Part shown: piece by piece, positions 26,840 to 34,926 of the stretch
Layout: each line of letters starts with the position of its first letter
How positions within the stretch are numbered: position 1 is the first letter of the stretch
From: Ktedonobacteraceae bacterium
Lineage (GTDB): Bacteria; Chloroflexota; Ktedonobacteria; Ktedonobacterales; Ktedonobacteraceae
Direction of reading: 5' to 3'
DNA length: 64,000 nucleotides
Assembly (NCBI GenBank): GCA_035653615.1
Contig: DASRBN010000025.1
Coordinates: 236,901 to 300,900 of the forward strand
Notes under the pieces: generated by a model
The model's database searches: none
What the model was told of the DNA's origin: nothing
The model's input: only the letters and a program-made list of their open reading frames with translations
Made by a program: the position numbers and the translations under genes

Positions 26840-27812
26840 GGCTTGCCTCCTCCATCCGCGCCGTAACCAGCAGGGCTGCTCCGCGCAGTGCGCTCTCGTC
26901 CCCCAACACCGCTGGAACGATGGAGACCAGTGAGCCGAGCGGCGGGATAGCGCGTGCTACAAAGGCTGCTCGGGCGTGTGCCAACAATCGGTCATTTGCT
27001 TGCACCACAGCACCGCCCACGACGATAATCTGGGGGTCAAAAGCGGATGCCACCGCTGCTAATCCAAGACCTAAAAAATCCCCTGCCGTTTCGATGATCT
27101 GCCCTGCTACGGCATCGCCTGCTGCCGTCGCCTGCATCACCTCGCTAGCGGTGAGTAGGGCGGGATTCTCGTGGAATGCCGACAGTATTGTCTTCTGGCC
27201 GCTCATTACTGCCTCCCTTGCCCTTGCCGCGATGGCTGAGCCGGAAGCTACAGCCTCAAAACAGCCAGCATTGCCGCAGGAGCAGGGTGGCCCATTTCTG
27301 TCGAGCGTGATATGTCCCACCTCACCGGCAAAGCCGTGTGCTCCACTATAGAGCCTGCCATCGATAATTATGCCCGACCCGATGCCTGTACTGATTGTCA
27401 CATAGACGGCAGAATGGGTTCCGCGGGCTGCTCCCAGATGCCACTCAGCCAGGGCTGCACAATGCGCGTCATCGTCGATAGCAATGGGAACATCAAACTG
27501 GCGATGGAGCAGTTCAACGAACGGCACGTCGCGCCAGGCGAGATTAGGCGAGAAGATGACAGTACCACTCTTGCTATCCAGTGGTCCCGGCACGCTGCAT
27601 CCGATGGCTTGCAGTGCCACTACATCTGCCCCAACTTCCCACAGCAATTCATTCAATATGGCTCCAGCACGTGCGATGACCTCTTCCGCTCCACGTGTTG
27701 CCAGCGTCTCAATGCGTCGCCGTGCCAGCAAATCTCCTTGCTGGTCGATCAGACCCGCCAGAATTTTTGTGCCGCCGATATCCAGCGCGCCGGTGAGCCG
27801 GGACGTGTTCAT
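26832..27812 (-). CDS. ROK family sugar kinase
   Basis: A 326-residue glucokinase-like ROK protein: phosphate motif ALDIGGTKILAGLID, catalytic Asp in IDDDAHCAALAEW, GTGIGSGIIIDG-type segment (STGIGSGIIIDG), and the zinc motif CSCGNAGCFEAVASG. No helix-turn-helix precedes it, so it is a kinase rather than a repressor. It overlaps the GH4 gene by four bases (ATGA) and the next gene by eight. Confidence 0.92.
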   Translation of the reverse strand: MNTSRLTGALDIGGTKILAGLIDQQGDLLARRRIETLATRGAEEVIARAGAILNELLWEVGADVVALQAIGCSVPGPLDSKSGTVIFSPNLAWRDVPFVELLHRQFDVPIAIDDDAHCAALAEWHLGAARGTHSAVYVTISTGIGSGIIIDGRLYSGAHGFAGEVGHITLDRNGPPCSCGNAGCFEAVASGSAIAARAREAVMSGQKTILSAFHENPALLTASEVMQATAAGDAVAGQIIETAGDFLGLGLAAVASAFDPQIIVVGGAVVQANDRLLAHARAAFVARAIPPLGSLVSIVPAVLGDESALRGAALLVTARMEEASHV

Positions 27813-29080
27813 ACCTCAATGCCTCCTGCCGGCCAGACCGCCTGCACCACTGCTTCGGCCTGCTCTATCGAACGAATTAAGGGATGGGCAACCAGCGCCT
27901 GTAAAGCCAGGTCGCGCTTCTGTTCAACAATGGCTGGTACGGCCAGCGCCTCATATGCTGCCTGTGCATAAAGCAAGGCCCGTAAGCCCTCTGAAAGCGT
28001 ATCCTCCGGGATCGGCAGTGGGTGGATGCCGCGCCGATTAATATGGACTGGAACTTCAATCACGGTCTCAGATGGCAGCCAGGAAACCTGATCGTTGTTT
28101 ACGATATTGACCACCCATATACTGTTGCGATCATTCACCATTGCGTCCAGCACCGGGATGATGATGGCGCTATACCAGAGGGCGCCACGCCTTCCCAGTA
28201 TCCTGGATGGATCGTCTTCGGCTTCAGCCTGCTCGAAAGCTGCGAGCAGTTCCTTTTCCAGCTCTTGAAGCTGGCGGGCGCGTGGCGTCTTCCCCTGTTG
28301 TTGCGCCAGCATGCGCTGCGGGTGCAAGTAATAGCGCACGTAGGGAATGGGAATAGCGCGGGTAGCGCGGATATATGTGCTATCAACGCCCAGGTAAGGG
28401 AGTTGCTCAATCCGTTCAAGGGCCTGATCCATCAAGTCTCCTGCCTCATTATGGACACCGGTAATCCAGCCGAGGTGATTCATGCCCAGATAGTCGATAT
28501 GGACCTCTTCACGTGGAAGCTTTACCAGCTTTGCCACATCCTCAGCCAGCGTCATCGGCGAATCACAGAGGCTGATGAAGCGCGTATCCGTATAACGGCC
28601 AGCAGCATGTTGAACTATCCCGGCGGGGTTTGTCAAATTGAGTACGACTGCCTGTGGTGCTACCTCATTGACCAATCGCAGCGCCTCAAGCACAGGGGGA
28701 ATGGTGCGCAGAGCGTTGGCAAAGCCGCCCGGCCCAATCGTCTCCTCGCCTGCGATGCCGAGTGCCTGTGGAAAGGTTTCGTCGTGGGCGCGTGCTGCCA
28801 GCCCGCCGATGCGCACCTGGTTCAATACGTAATCGGCTCCTGCCAATCCTGCTCGCCAGTTTGTGGTAGACTCGACCTCTATGGGCGGATTGGCCTGCCT
28901 GACCAGCCTTTGACTGATCTGGCGTACCCGCTCCAGTTTATGTTCTGAACGGCCTGGACGCCCAAGCAGTATAACGCGCATTTCTGGCCTTGCATTGGCA
29001 GGCCAATGGAGCAGAGCATGGAAGAGTTCGGGAGTGCCTACACCACTTCCTCCCAGGACGGCAAGTGTGATTGGGGGCAT
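27809..29080 (-). CDS. Glycoside hydrolase family 4 (NAD- and metal-dependent 6-phospho-glycosidase type)
   Basis: A 423-residue enzyme from ATG 29080, with GGAGG five bases before it (a GTG two codons earlier lies inside that site). It has the N-terminal Rossmann motif VLGGSGVGTPEL, DYVLNQVRIGG, NLTNPAGIVQHA, a SLCDSP segment in the place of the metal-binding Cys region, and GMNHLGW. GH4 enzymes use an NAD redox elimination mechanism, usually on 6-phosphorylated disaccharides delivered by PTS. No PTS is present here, so the neighbouring ROK kinase might make the phosphorylated substrate, or this member acts on an unphosphorylated glycoside. Confidence 0.87.
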   Translation of the reverse strand: MPPITLAVLGGSGVGTPELFHALLHWPANARPEMRVILLGRPGRSEHKLERVRQISQRLVRQANPPIEVESTTNWRAGLAGADYVLNQVRIGGLAARAHDETFPQALGIAGEETIGPGGFANALRTIPPVLEALRLVNEVAPQAVVLNLTNPAGIVQHAAGRYTDTRFISLCDSPMTLAEDVAKLVKLPREEVHIDYLGMNHLGWITGVHNEAGDLMDQALERIEQLPYLGVDSTYIRATRAIPIPYVRYYLHPQRMLAQQQGKTPRARQLQELEKELLAAFEQAEAEDDPSRILGRRGALWYSAIIIPVLDAMVNDRNSIWVVNIVNNDQVSWLPSETVIEVPVHINRRGIHPLPIPEDTLSEGLRALLYAQAAYEALAVPAIVEQKRDLALQALVAHPLIRSIEQAEAVVQAVWPAGGIEV

Positions 29081-29120
29081 CTTCACCTCCAGTGTTCATC
29101 CCGACGACAATGAACATGTA

Positions 29121-30311
29121 TTAACTCAACCGGCGGTAAAAGTCATGGATAACTGCGCTTACACGTTCGATCTCGTCATCGCGCAGTTCCGGGAACATCG
29201 GCAGACAAAGGATTTGCTCGAACAGACGTCGCGCTACAGGAATTGGCCCGCAGTGGAAATGCTGATCGCGATAGGCAGGCTGATCCGGCACAAGCACCGG
29301 ATAGATAATCTGCGTGCCGATTTCGTGTTCTGTCAAATAGGCACGCAACTCGTCGCGCCGAGGCGCAAGCACGGTGTACAGGTAATAAGCATGCGTACGA
29401 CCAGGCGCGACAGAGGGCAGGACAAGAGATACATCTTCTAGATCAGCCAGCAACTGCCGGTAGCGGGCAGCGATCTCCTGCCTGCGCGCAATCCAGCCAC
29501 GGAGATAGCGCAGCTTGACACGCAAGATAGCGGCCTGTATCTCATCCATGCGTTTCTGGTAGCCAATCATTTCATGGTGGTGCTTGACTTTCTGTCCCAT
29601 ATAGCGCAATTGCCGGATGCGTTCATCCAGCGCTGCATCGTTCGTCACGATAGCTCCGGCATCGCCGAATGCTCCGAAGGTCTTGGTGGGATAAAAAGAG
29701 AAGCAGCCGAGGTCACCAGATGACCCGGCAGGTATACCATGATAAAATGCCCCGTGTGCATGCGCTGCATCTTCAATCACGCGCAGTCCATGTCGCCGGG
29801 CAATCGCAAGAATTGGTTCCATGTCGCAAGGCTGGCCGTAGAGATGCACGGGAATAATGGCGCGTGTACGCCCGGTAATGGCCTCTTCAAGCAGGAGAGG
29901 ATTTAGATTATAGGTATCAGCTTCCACATCGACAAAGACGGGGGTAGCTCCCACGTAGGTAATGGCAAAAACGGTGGCAATATAGGTATTGGGAACCGTA
30001 ATGACCTCATCGCCGGGGCCAATGCCACAAGCCAGCAGTGCCAAATGCAGCGCATCTGTGCCGTTGCTGACGCCGATGGCATGACGGGTACCGCAAAAGG
30101 CCGCGTACTCTTGCTCGAAAGCTACCAGTTCGGGCCCCATTACATAGCGGCCACTCGGCAGAGTGCGATCAATGGCTTCGTGAATTTCCCGCTCAATCAG
30201 TTGATACTGACGTGCTACATCTTCAGCAGGAATGGGGGAAACCTCGCTGCCTGCTCTGACAGGTGGAGTGGATGTATTGATGATTTTCTGCCCGGTATTT
30301 TCTTGCAACAT
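29121..30311 (-). CDS. DegT/DnrJ/EryC1-family PLP aminotransferase
   Basis: A 396-residue aminotransferase from ATG 30311, with GGAG six bases upstream; the open frame extends further but without similarity. Family landmarks are SNGTDALHLALLACGIGPGD, VPNTYIAT, HLYGQPCDM, EDAAHAHGA and the PLP-lysine segment FYPTKTFGAFGDAG. These enzymes normally aminate keto-sugars bound to nucleotides using glutamate. Inside a catabolic operon, and next to dehydrogenases, it may work on a free or phosphorylated keto-sugar, in either direction. It directly follows the GntR gene. Confidence 0.88.
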   Translation of the reverse strand: MLQENTGQKIINTSTPPVRAGSEVSPIPAEDVARQYQLIEREIHEAIDRTLPSGRYVMGPELVAFEQEYAAFCGTRHAIGVSNGTDALHLALLACGIGPGDEVITVPNTYIATVFAITYVGATPVFVDVEADTYNLNPLLLEEAITGRTRAIIPVHLYGQPCDMEPILAIARRHGLRVIEDAAHAHGAFYHGIPAGSSGDLGCFSFYPTKTFGAFGDAGAIVTNDAALDERIRQLRYMGQKVKHHHEMIGYQKRMDEIQAAILRVKLRYLRGWIARRQEIAARYRQLLADLEDVSLVLPSVAPGRTHAYYLYTVLAPRRDELRAYLTEHEIGTQIIYPVLVPDQPAYRDQHFHCGPIPVARRLFEQILCLPMFPELRDDEIERVSAVIHDFYRRLS

Positions 30312-30390
30312 GCATCTCTCCAAGGAAGAAGAAATAGGCGAGCGTGACCGCCACGACAGGGACGATGCCTTGGAATGGCTTCCATGAAAG

Positions 30391-31125
30391 CTAGTAGCGT
30401 CGCCGATTGACATAAAACTGAAAATTTTCGCCCCGGTGATAATCATGCGAGGTGAGTACCGGTTTCCCCGTTCTGGTGAAATTGAGCTGTTCCATGCACA
30501 GCCAGGCTGTACGGCTTGAAACGCCAATCTGCGCACATAACTCTGTCGGGAGGGTGACGGCCCGGATGGTGGTGCGGCTACTGGCAATCTGCGCAGCCTG
30601 CTCATCGAAGAGACGCAGCAGCGAACCCGACCAGTCCAGCTCTTGCCACGCGCCCGGAATGAGCGTGCGAGGGAAGATATCGACGGAATAGATGAGCGGT
30701 TCACCACGCGAACTGCGTACACGCTCAAGCAGCAGGATAGATTGAGTCTCATCCAGTTGGAGCTGTCGCCGCACCTGTGGCGTGGGCATCTCCTCACGAA
30801 TGCGCAGGACACGATTTTCGACGGTGTAGCCCATCTCTGTCATAAGTTCGGTGACGCTCTGCAACTGGGTAATGGGCTTGTGAAAAACCGCCTCGCGTGA
30901 GAGCACAAAATAGCCTTTGCCATGACGGCAATCAAGCAGACCTTCCTGCACCAGCCCCTTGAGTGCCTCGCGTACCGTCGCCCGGCTAGCCCCAAAACGC
31001 TCGCCCAGTTCTTTTTCCGAGGGAAGAGCACTACCTGCTGTATATTGCTCGTCTCGCAGCAGATCAACCACTGCTTCGCGCACCTGTTCCACCAACGATT
31101 GCCGTGCAATCGCCAGATTAGCCAT
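30391..31125 (-). CDS. GntR/HutC family transcriptional regulator
   Basis: A 244-residue regulator. The N-terminal winged helix (VVDLLRDEQYTAGSALPSEK, LGERFGASRATVREALKGLV) is joined to a C-terminal UTRA ligand domain (RIREEMPTPQVRRQLQLDE, YSVDIFPRTLIP). It is the first gene of a nine-gene minus-strand run to 20369. A strong promoter with a matching palindrome just downstream of the -10 box indicates self-control and control of the whole run. Confidence 0.92.
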   Translation of the reverse strand: MANLAIARQSLVEQVREAVVDLLRDEQYTAGSALPSEKELGERFGASRATVREALKGLVQEGLLDCRHGKGYFVLSREAVFHKPITQLQSVTELMTEMGYTVENRVLRIREEMPTPQVRRQLQLDETQSILLLERVRSSRGEPLIYSVDIFPRTLIPGAWQELDWSGSLLRLFDEQAAQIASSRTTIRAVTLPTELCAQIGVSSRTAWLCMEQLNFTRTGKPVLTSHDYHRGENFQFYVNRRRY

Positions 31126-31171
31126 GCCAACTCACCCTTCCTCAAAAGACAAATAACTGATAACAGATATC

Positions 31172-31186
31172 AGATGTCTGACATCT
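31172..31186. promoter_or_regulatory. Operator AGATGTC-T-GACATCT for the GntR regulator
   Basis: Perfect 7-bp inverted repeat around one base, of the TGTC/GACA class typical of GntR family sites. It is flanked by direct repeats TATCAGAT (31168-31175 and 31187-31194), and lies just after the expected transcription start, where bound protein would block transcription. Confidence 0.75.
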
Positions 31187-31195
31187 TATCAGATA

Positions 31196-31223
31196 AGTAT
31201 ACTGATGGATGTAGCCTTGTCAA
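31196..31223 (-). promoter_or_regulatory. Promoter of the gntR-headed operon
   Basis: Minus-strand TTGACA (31218-31223), 16-bp spacer, TATACT (31196-31201), about 70 bp upstream of the GntR start codon. Confidence 0.75.
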
Positions 31224-31310
31224 GATCTTCATGTTGGTCGTGATTGTTGGTTAGTTGGTAAAAGTGGTATAAAAAAGGGAAGGAGAGAAACAAGCCGAAG
31301 GAGGAAACGC

Positions 31311-31789
31311 ATGCGATTGCAGTTGTTGTTAGCGAAAGTGGAGCTCGAGCAGATCACGCCGCCCACCCATTGTGTGGATCCACAGTGCTCCAGTCAGAAG
31401 TTTCGCCTGCATCAGCCAGTCAAAAAAGTGCTGCGCGATACAGTCTATCAGGAAGTGCAGGTCTATCGCTATCAGTGCCTCAAATGCAAACGCACCTTTC
31501 GCGTCTATCCCCAAGGAGTCACGGCAGCGCAGAGCTCCTTGCGCGTCAAAGGACTGGCCGTCAAGCTCTATCTGTTGGGCTTAAGTTATGGAGCGACTTC
31601 GTTGGCGTTAGAGGCTCTTGGTGTCTCGATGTGTCGCAGTCGGGTCTATGATGCGGTGCAGGAAGCCGCAGTCGGGTGCCCGATCTCAAGCGCGAGCAGG
31701 TCTTCCAGGGACTGCGCACTCCTGCACTGGGAGCCGATCTGACTAGCGTGAAGGTCAAGGGGCACTGGTTGCCTCGCTTGGTTTCGTAG
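31311..31789 (+). pseudogene. Truncated, frameshifted transposase with N-terminal zinc ribbon
   Basis: The first 120 residues begin MRLQLLLAKVELEQ and carry a CVDPQC ... YQCLKCKRTF zinc ribbon and a helix-turn-helix-like LGLSYGATSLALEALG. Around 31673 the frame shifts and continues as PDLKREQVFQGL ... LGADLTSVKVKGHWLP before breaking off at about 31789. There it is joined to an IS21 fragment. AAGGAGG precedes the ATG. The catalytic domain is largely missing. Confidence 0.7.
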
Positions 31790-32055
31790 CGCAGCACCAG
31801 GTAATGGCCTGCTTTAGACGGACGCAACCCATGCACAAAGGCTTTGAGCGTCGAGAGGCTGCTGTAGCCTTGCGCTTGCAGGCGCAGCAGCATCGTCTCG
31901 CAGTTGTACAAGTGATCCTGCTCCATCCAGCTGCGGATCTGTCCCTTGTAGGGGTCGAGCACCGAGCCGCGCTTGGGATGAGGCACCGCCTCCGGTTTGC
32001 CCCGTAAGTAGCGCCGCACCGTATTGCGGGCGATGCCTAGTGCTTTCTCAAGAGA
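31790..32055 (-). pseudogene. IS21-family IstA fragment
   Basis: About 85 residues of an IstA-type transposase on the minus strand: ALGIARNTVRRYLRGKPEAV (helix-turn-helix), SVLDPYKGQIRSWMEQDH, LRLQAQGYSSLSTLKAFV. Both ends are cut: the start by the IS630 relic, the end by the zinc-ribbon transposase relic. Confidence 0.75.
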
Positions 32056-32601
32056 CCTTTTCAGGAATGGATAAATGAGCTTCATAGGGACAGCGATAAT
32101 AGGCGCACATGCGCTCAGCCAGTTGCTTGGCACTGAGCAAGCCATTGGGTTCGACCACGGCGCGCTTGCCATGCACCCACTTGGGTTCAATGGGATTGAG
32201 CCAGGGACTTTGCTTGGGCAGAAACAATGGGAGAATGCGCAGGCCTTTGCCCGAGGTCTTGACCTGCACGTTGTGCTCACGAATCCAGCTGCGCACGAGT
32301 TTGCTGGCATGCCAGGAGGCGTTGTCCCAGATGAGCAACCAGCAAGTCTTTCCCTGGGCTTGCAATTGCGTGCAGCACCCGTCCAGAAACTGGGTGGTGA
32401 TGTCGCTCACCGGACGACCATCCACAAAGCGCAGCGACATGTGGTCGCGGATGGGGGCATCGGCTGGCCCTCGTTGCTACGAGCGGATGCTAACAGAATC
32501 TGGCAGCGACGAAGGACAAAGGCATCCGATGAACGCAAACCCGCTTCGATCTGCTCGCGTTCGTCCTGGCTCAAGGAGCGTACAAAGATAGGTGGTCTCA
32601 T
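32048..32601 (-). pseudogene. IS630-family transposase relic with internal deletion
   Basis: The N-terminus (MRPPIFVRSLSQDEREQIEA, FVLRRCQILLASA) starts at 32601. After a deletion and frame change near 32440-32460 it resumes as FVDGRPVSDITTQFL, LLIWDNASWHAS and FLPKQSPWLNPIEPKWVHG, the D and E part of the DDE domain. A full element encodes about 350 residues; less than 200 remain here, and the end is replaced by IS21 sequence. Confidence 0.75.
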
Positions 32602-32746
32602 GCTTCTCAGTATACCACATTCCCAATCACCTCTCTTGAGTTTGCACCAGGTCGCCTCTGGCCCAGGTGTGGATGTCGGCCAGGCTGGGTAGACAAATGG
32701 ACGATGCGCACGTGTGGGCTGTATGATCGTATGTGTGGTGCCGTCT

Positions 32747-32878
32747 TTAGACTCCATCATGGTAGAGTTTCCGTTTCGTTTTGTATCCTCGCCCCTCGGG
32801 AGGGAACCAGACGTCATGGAACCACAGGGCGCCCACAAAGATCACGAAGAGCAGCAATAGGGAGATGGACGTTAGCAT
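32747..32878 (-). CDS. 43-residue single-helix membrane protein, copy 1
   Basis: A tiny protein with a hydrophobic helix (SISLLLLFVIFVGALWF) followed by HDVWFPPEGRG and a basic tail. A paralogue at 46520-46651 shares IFVGxLWFHDVWFPPEGR exactly, and about 100 bp of upstream DNA is also conserved. AAAGGA precedes the ATG at 32878. An in-frame GTG 15 codons earlier (VSRKDVWNTTGKD) is matched in the second copy, so a 58-residue form is possible. It lies just downstream of an ECF sigma gene. No known family recognised. Confidence 0.65.
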   Translation of the reverse strand: MLTSISLLLLFVIFVGALWFHDVWFPPEGRGYKTKRKLYHDGV

Positions 32879-32937
32879 AATGATGTCCTTTCCGGTTGTA
32901 TTCCAGACGTCCTTCCTGCTCACTTTGAGCGCGATAT

Positions 32938-32969
32938 GACGAGAGGAAGAGAGACTGCATAGAATGCAG
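32938..32969 (-). promoter_or_regulatory. Conserved upstream block of the small membrane protein, copy 1
   Basis: Palindrome CTGCAT-AGA-ATGCAG (32955-32969), then 13 bases later on the minus strand CGTC. The same order and spacing occur before copy 2 (46711-46742). This could be an ECF-type promoter or an operator plus promoter. Confidence 0.45.
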
Positions 32970-32993
32970 CAGGCTCTTTCATAGCTTCTTGTC

Positions 32994-33605
32994 TCAGTAG
33001 TACATAAACTCCGACTCCAGCAGCGTACGCAACGGCTTTCTCGCGCGATAAAAGTACGTCTTAGCCGTTGTTTCTGGAATGCTAAGCGCCTGACCAATCT
33101 CGCGGAAGCTCAGTTGGGTAGTATAGCGGAGCAGCACGACCGCGCGGTAGCGTACGGGTAATGTCTCAATCGCATCAAGGAGCCGCTGTCGTAGCTCGTG
33201 CAGTTCGACCTGCTCCTCTGGCTGGAGATCCGGGTCAGGGAGCCTGGTAAGGCATGCGTATTCCCCCCCGCCTGGGAACGGCTCGATCTCAGAAAAGAGG
33301 ATGGGCCGCCTGCGACGCAGCTCATCGATAGAGCGGCGACGTGCCACCTGGCTTAACCATGCCCTGAGCGTGTCCCCCGATACCAGTGTGGGTAACGAGT
33401 GGTACAATTGGAGGAAGACATGTTGCAAGACATCGTGTGCAAGGTGTTCATCGCGCACGATGCGGGAAATTAGGAGCAAAAGCAAGGCACTATATCGGTT
33501 GACCAGCATTTCGAACGCATCTTGATCGCCGATGTGTGCTTGTTGGATCAGGATATCATCTGTCGGCTCTGAGCGGTGTTTATTTGACATGAGGTGCGTT
33601 TGCAT
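32994..33605 (-). CDS. ECF RNA polymerase sigma factor
   Basis: A 203-residue sigma factor with region 2 (DAFEMLVNRYSALLLLLISR, AHDVLQHVFLQLYHSL, LRAWLSQVARRRSIDELRRR) and region 4 (ETLPVRYRAVVLLRYTTQL, SFREIGQALSIPETTAKTYFYRARK). AAGGATAC precedes the ATG. It directly follows a membrane-protein gene (14-bp gap) that may act as its anchored partner, though that protein has no recognisable zinc anti-sigma motif. Confidence 0.92.
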   Translation of the reverse strand: MQTHLMSNKHRSEPTDDILIQQAHIGDQDAFEMLVNRYSALLLLLISRIVRDEHLAHDVLQHVFLQLYHSLPTLVSGDTLRAWLSQVARRRSIDELRRRRPILFSEIEPFPGGGEYACLTRLPDPDLQPEEQVELHELRQRLLDAIETLPVRYRAVVLLRYTTQLSFREIGQALSIPETTAKTYFYRARKPLRTLLESEFMYY

Positions 33606-33618
33606 ACATGTATCCTTG

Positions 33619-34281
33619 TTACTCTTCGAACCTCAAATAGTGAGGATGTCTCGCGGTCGCTACCCATGTACCGAACAGACTCACGAGCCCCCCACCAATA
33701 CACCAGAGACAGAGCAGCAGCAACGAGATCACCAGACTCCCAGTCGTTCTGGCCGTCCCGTTTACTACGAGGTTGCCTGGATAGCTGGAGATGAGACTCA
33801 CCAGAAAGGTGATGAGGTAGAAAATGGCTCCTGCAAGCGCGCCTGCCAGGAAGCCGAGCCGGCGTCGGACAGCTATTCTGCCCACGATCAAACCGACAAC
33901 AAAGCCAATGAGCAGGCTGATTGTGAAATTGAGGAGTTCCAATCCTGCCAGGGCAAGAGCCGTCTTGACGGTCAACGTATCCACTGCAATTTGCTTGCTG
34001 GCTGCATGAAAGGTCCCCGCAAACACGAGGGTGACCAATATCGTCAGCAGGGCAGTCAACACCCCTGCAATGACACCGGCAATCGCTGCATAGTATAACC
34101 CCCTTTGTGGAAGGAAAGTGCGTTGCTGAGTACGTGGGCCGCTGAGTGGTACCTGAGGTGCATCTTTGAGCGTCCCAGTTGGTTCGTTGCCGGGCGGTCC
34201 AGCTGGCTCGCTGGTGATGGGTAAGAGATTTCCATCGCTGTGAGGGGAGTGCAGATCGCTCTGCAACGTTGAGTCTTGCAT
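33619..34281 (-). CDS. Membrane protein, unknown, upstream of ECF sigma gene
   Basis: 220 residues: a polar, proline-rich N-terminal 55 residues, then about four hydrophobic helices (YYAAIAGVIAGVLTALLTIL, LLNFTISLLIGFVVGLIVG, FLAGALAGAIFYLITFLVSL, LVISLLLLCLWCIGGGLVSL) and a short tail. AAGGAG is seven bases before the ATG. Co-transcription with the ECF sigma gene suggests a regulatory or stress-membrane role. No family recognised. Confidence 0.75.
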   Translation of the reverse strand: MQDSTLQSDLHSPHSDGNLLPITSEPAGPPGNEPTGTLKDAPQVPLSGPRTQQRTFLPQRGLYYAAIAGVIAGVLTALLTILVTLVFAGTFHAASKQIAVDTLTVKTALALAGLELLNFTISLLIGFVVGLIVGRIAVRRRLGFLAGALAGAIFYLITFLVSLISSYPGNLVVNGTARTTGSLVISLLLLCLWCIGGGLVSLFGTWVATARHPHYLRFEE

Positions 34282-34297
34282 CTTGTTTCTCCTTAAA

Positions 34298-34384
34298 TTA
34301 ATGAATTGATGTTGTTTTCGCTTCTAAAAGATCACGATGAATATGATGCAGCTTGCCCTCAATCTCACGAATCTGGGAAGCCAT
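34298..34384 (-). CDS. Possible 28-residue peptide upstream of the membrane protein
   Basis: Minus-strand frame MASQIREIEGKLHHIHRDLL-EAKTTSIH ends 17 bp before the 34281 start codon. It has no clear ribosome site. Its IHRDLLEAKT portion is encoded by a 26-bp stretch that recurs at 42113-42138, which argues that the DNA is conserved for some reason. Confidence 0.3.
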   Translation of the reverse strand: MASQIREIEGKLHHIHRDLLEAKTTSIH

Positions 34385-34441
34385 GACACTCATTGGACAT
34401 CGAGTACCACTTTTTTCCCTATCTCTGGTCCACGGTACTCC

Positions 34442-34762
34442 TTATCGCCGCCCCCATCCTCTACGCCTGGAGCCTCCACCAGTGACCACGTGTAAGATGG
34501 CCAGGAGAATACAGGCACCAATAAAAGCGATCACAATCGTCACAATCAGACTAGAAGAGCCTCCCAGCCCCAGGAAATCAGCCAACCATCCTCCGATGAA
34601 CGCTCCAATCAGGCCCACCACTATGTCACCGATCAGCCCATAGCCTCCCCCACGCATCACCCGGCTGGCAAGAAAGCCAGCCACCAACCCAACCAGCAGC
34701 CACCAGAGTACATTTGTCAGACTCAGATTCACTGCAGCAAGCAGAACTAACGCAAGTGTCAT
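34442..34762 (-). CDS. GlsB/YeaQ/YmgE family stress-response membrane protein
   Basis: A 106-residue membrane protein with about three glycine-rich helices: WWLLVGLVAGFLASRVMRGG, GYGLIGDIVVGLIGAFIGGW and a C-terminal IVTIVIAFIGACILLAIL. A short basic tail follows. AAGGA lies eight bases before ATG 34762. Family members are transglycosylase-associated general stress proteins of unknown activity. Its promoter carries three phased TAAC repeats. Confidence 0.88.
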   Translation of the reverse strand: MTLALVLLAAVNLSLTNVLWWLLVGLVAGFLASRVMRGGGYGLIGDIVVGLIGAFIGGWLADFLGLGGSSSLIVTIVIAFIGACILLAILHVVTGGGSRRRGWGRR

Positions 34763-34866
34763 GATTTTGTCCTTTTCTTGATACCGAAGTATCACTCTCT
34801 GCTCTTGACCGTCTTCCCGTCAGGCCCACCCACTCGGGCAGGGGAGGAAAGAGAGGTTCTGCTTTC

Positions 34867-34909
34867 AGTGTAGCTACCGAGCGTTATAGAAAGCGTTGTT
34901 CAAACGTTA
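34867..34909 (-). promoter_or_regulatory. Phased-repeat promoter B, upstream of the GlsB-type gene
   Basis: Read on the minus strand: TAACGTT, CAACGCT and TAACGCT at 34903-34909, 34892-34898 and 34880-34886 (steps of 11 and 12 bp), then 7 bp, then TACACT (34867-34872). The predicted start is about 98 nt before the ATG at 34762. It shares its geometry with boxes A, C and E. Confidence 0.7.
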
Positions 34910-34926
34910 AACGCCGTCTTCCCCGC

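Noticed and set aside
30312..30812. N-terminal extension of the DegT aminotransferase
   Set aside because: It overlaps the end of the GntR gene antisense-free but carries no family motif; ATG 30311 begins the conserved region with its own ribosome site.
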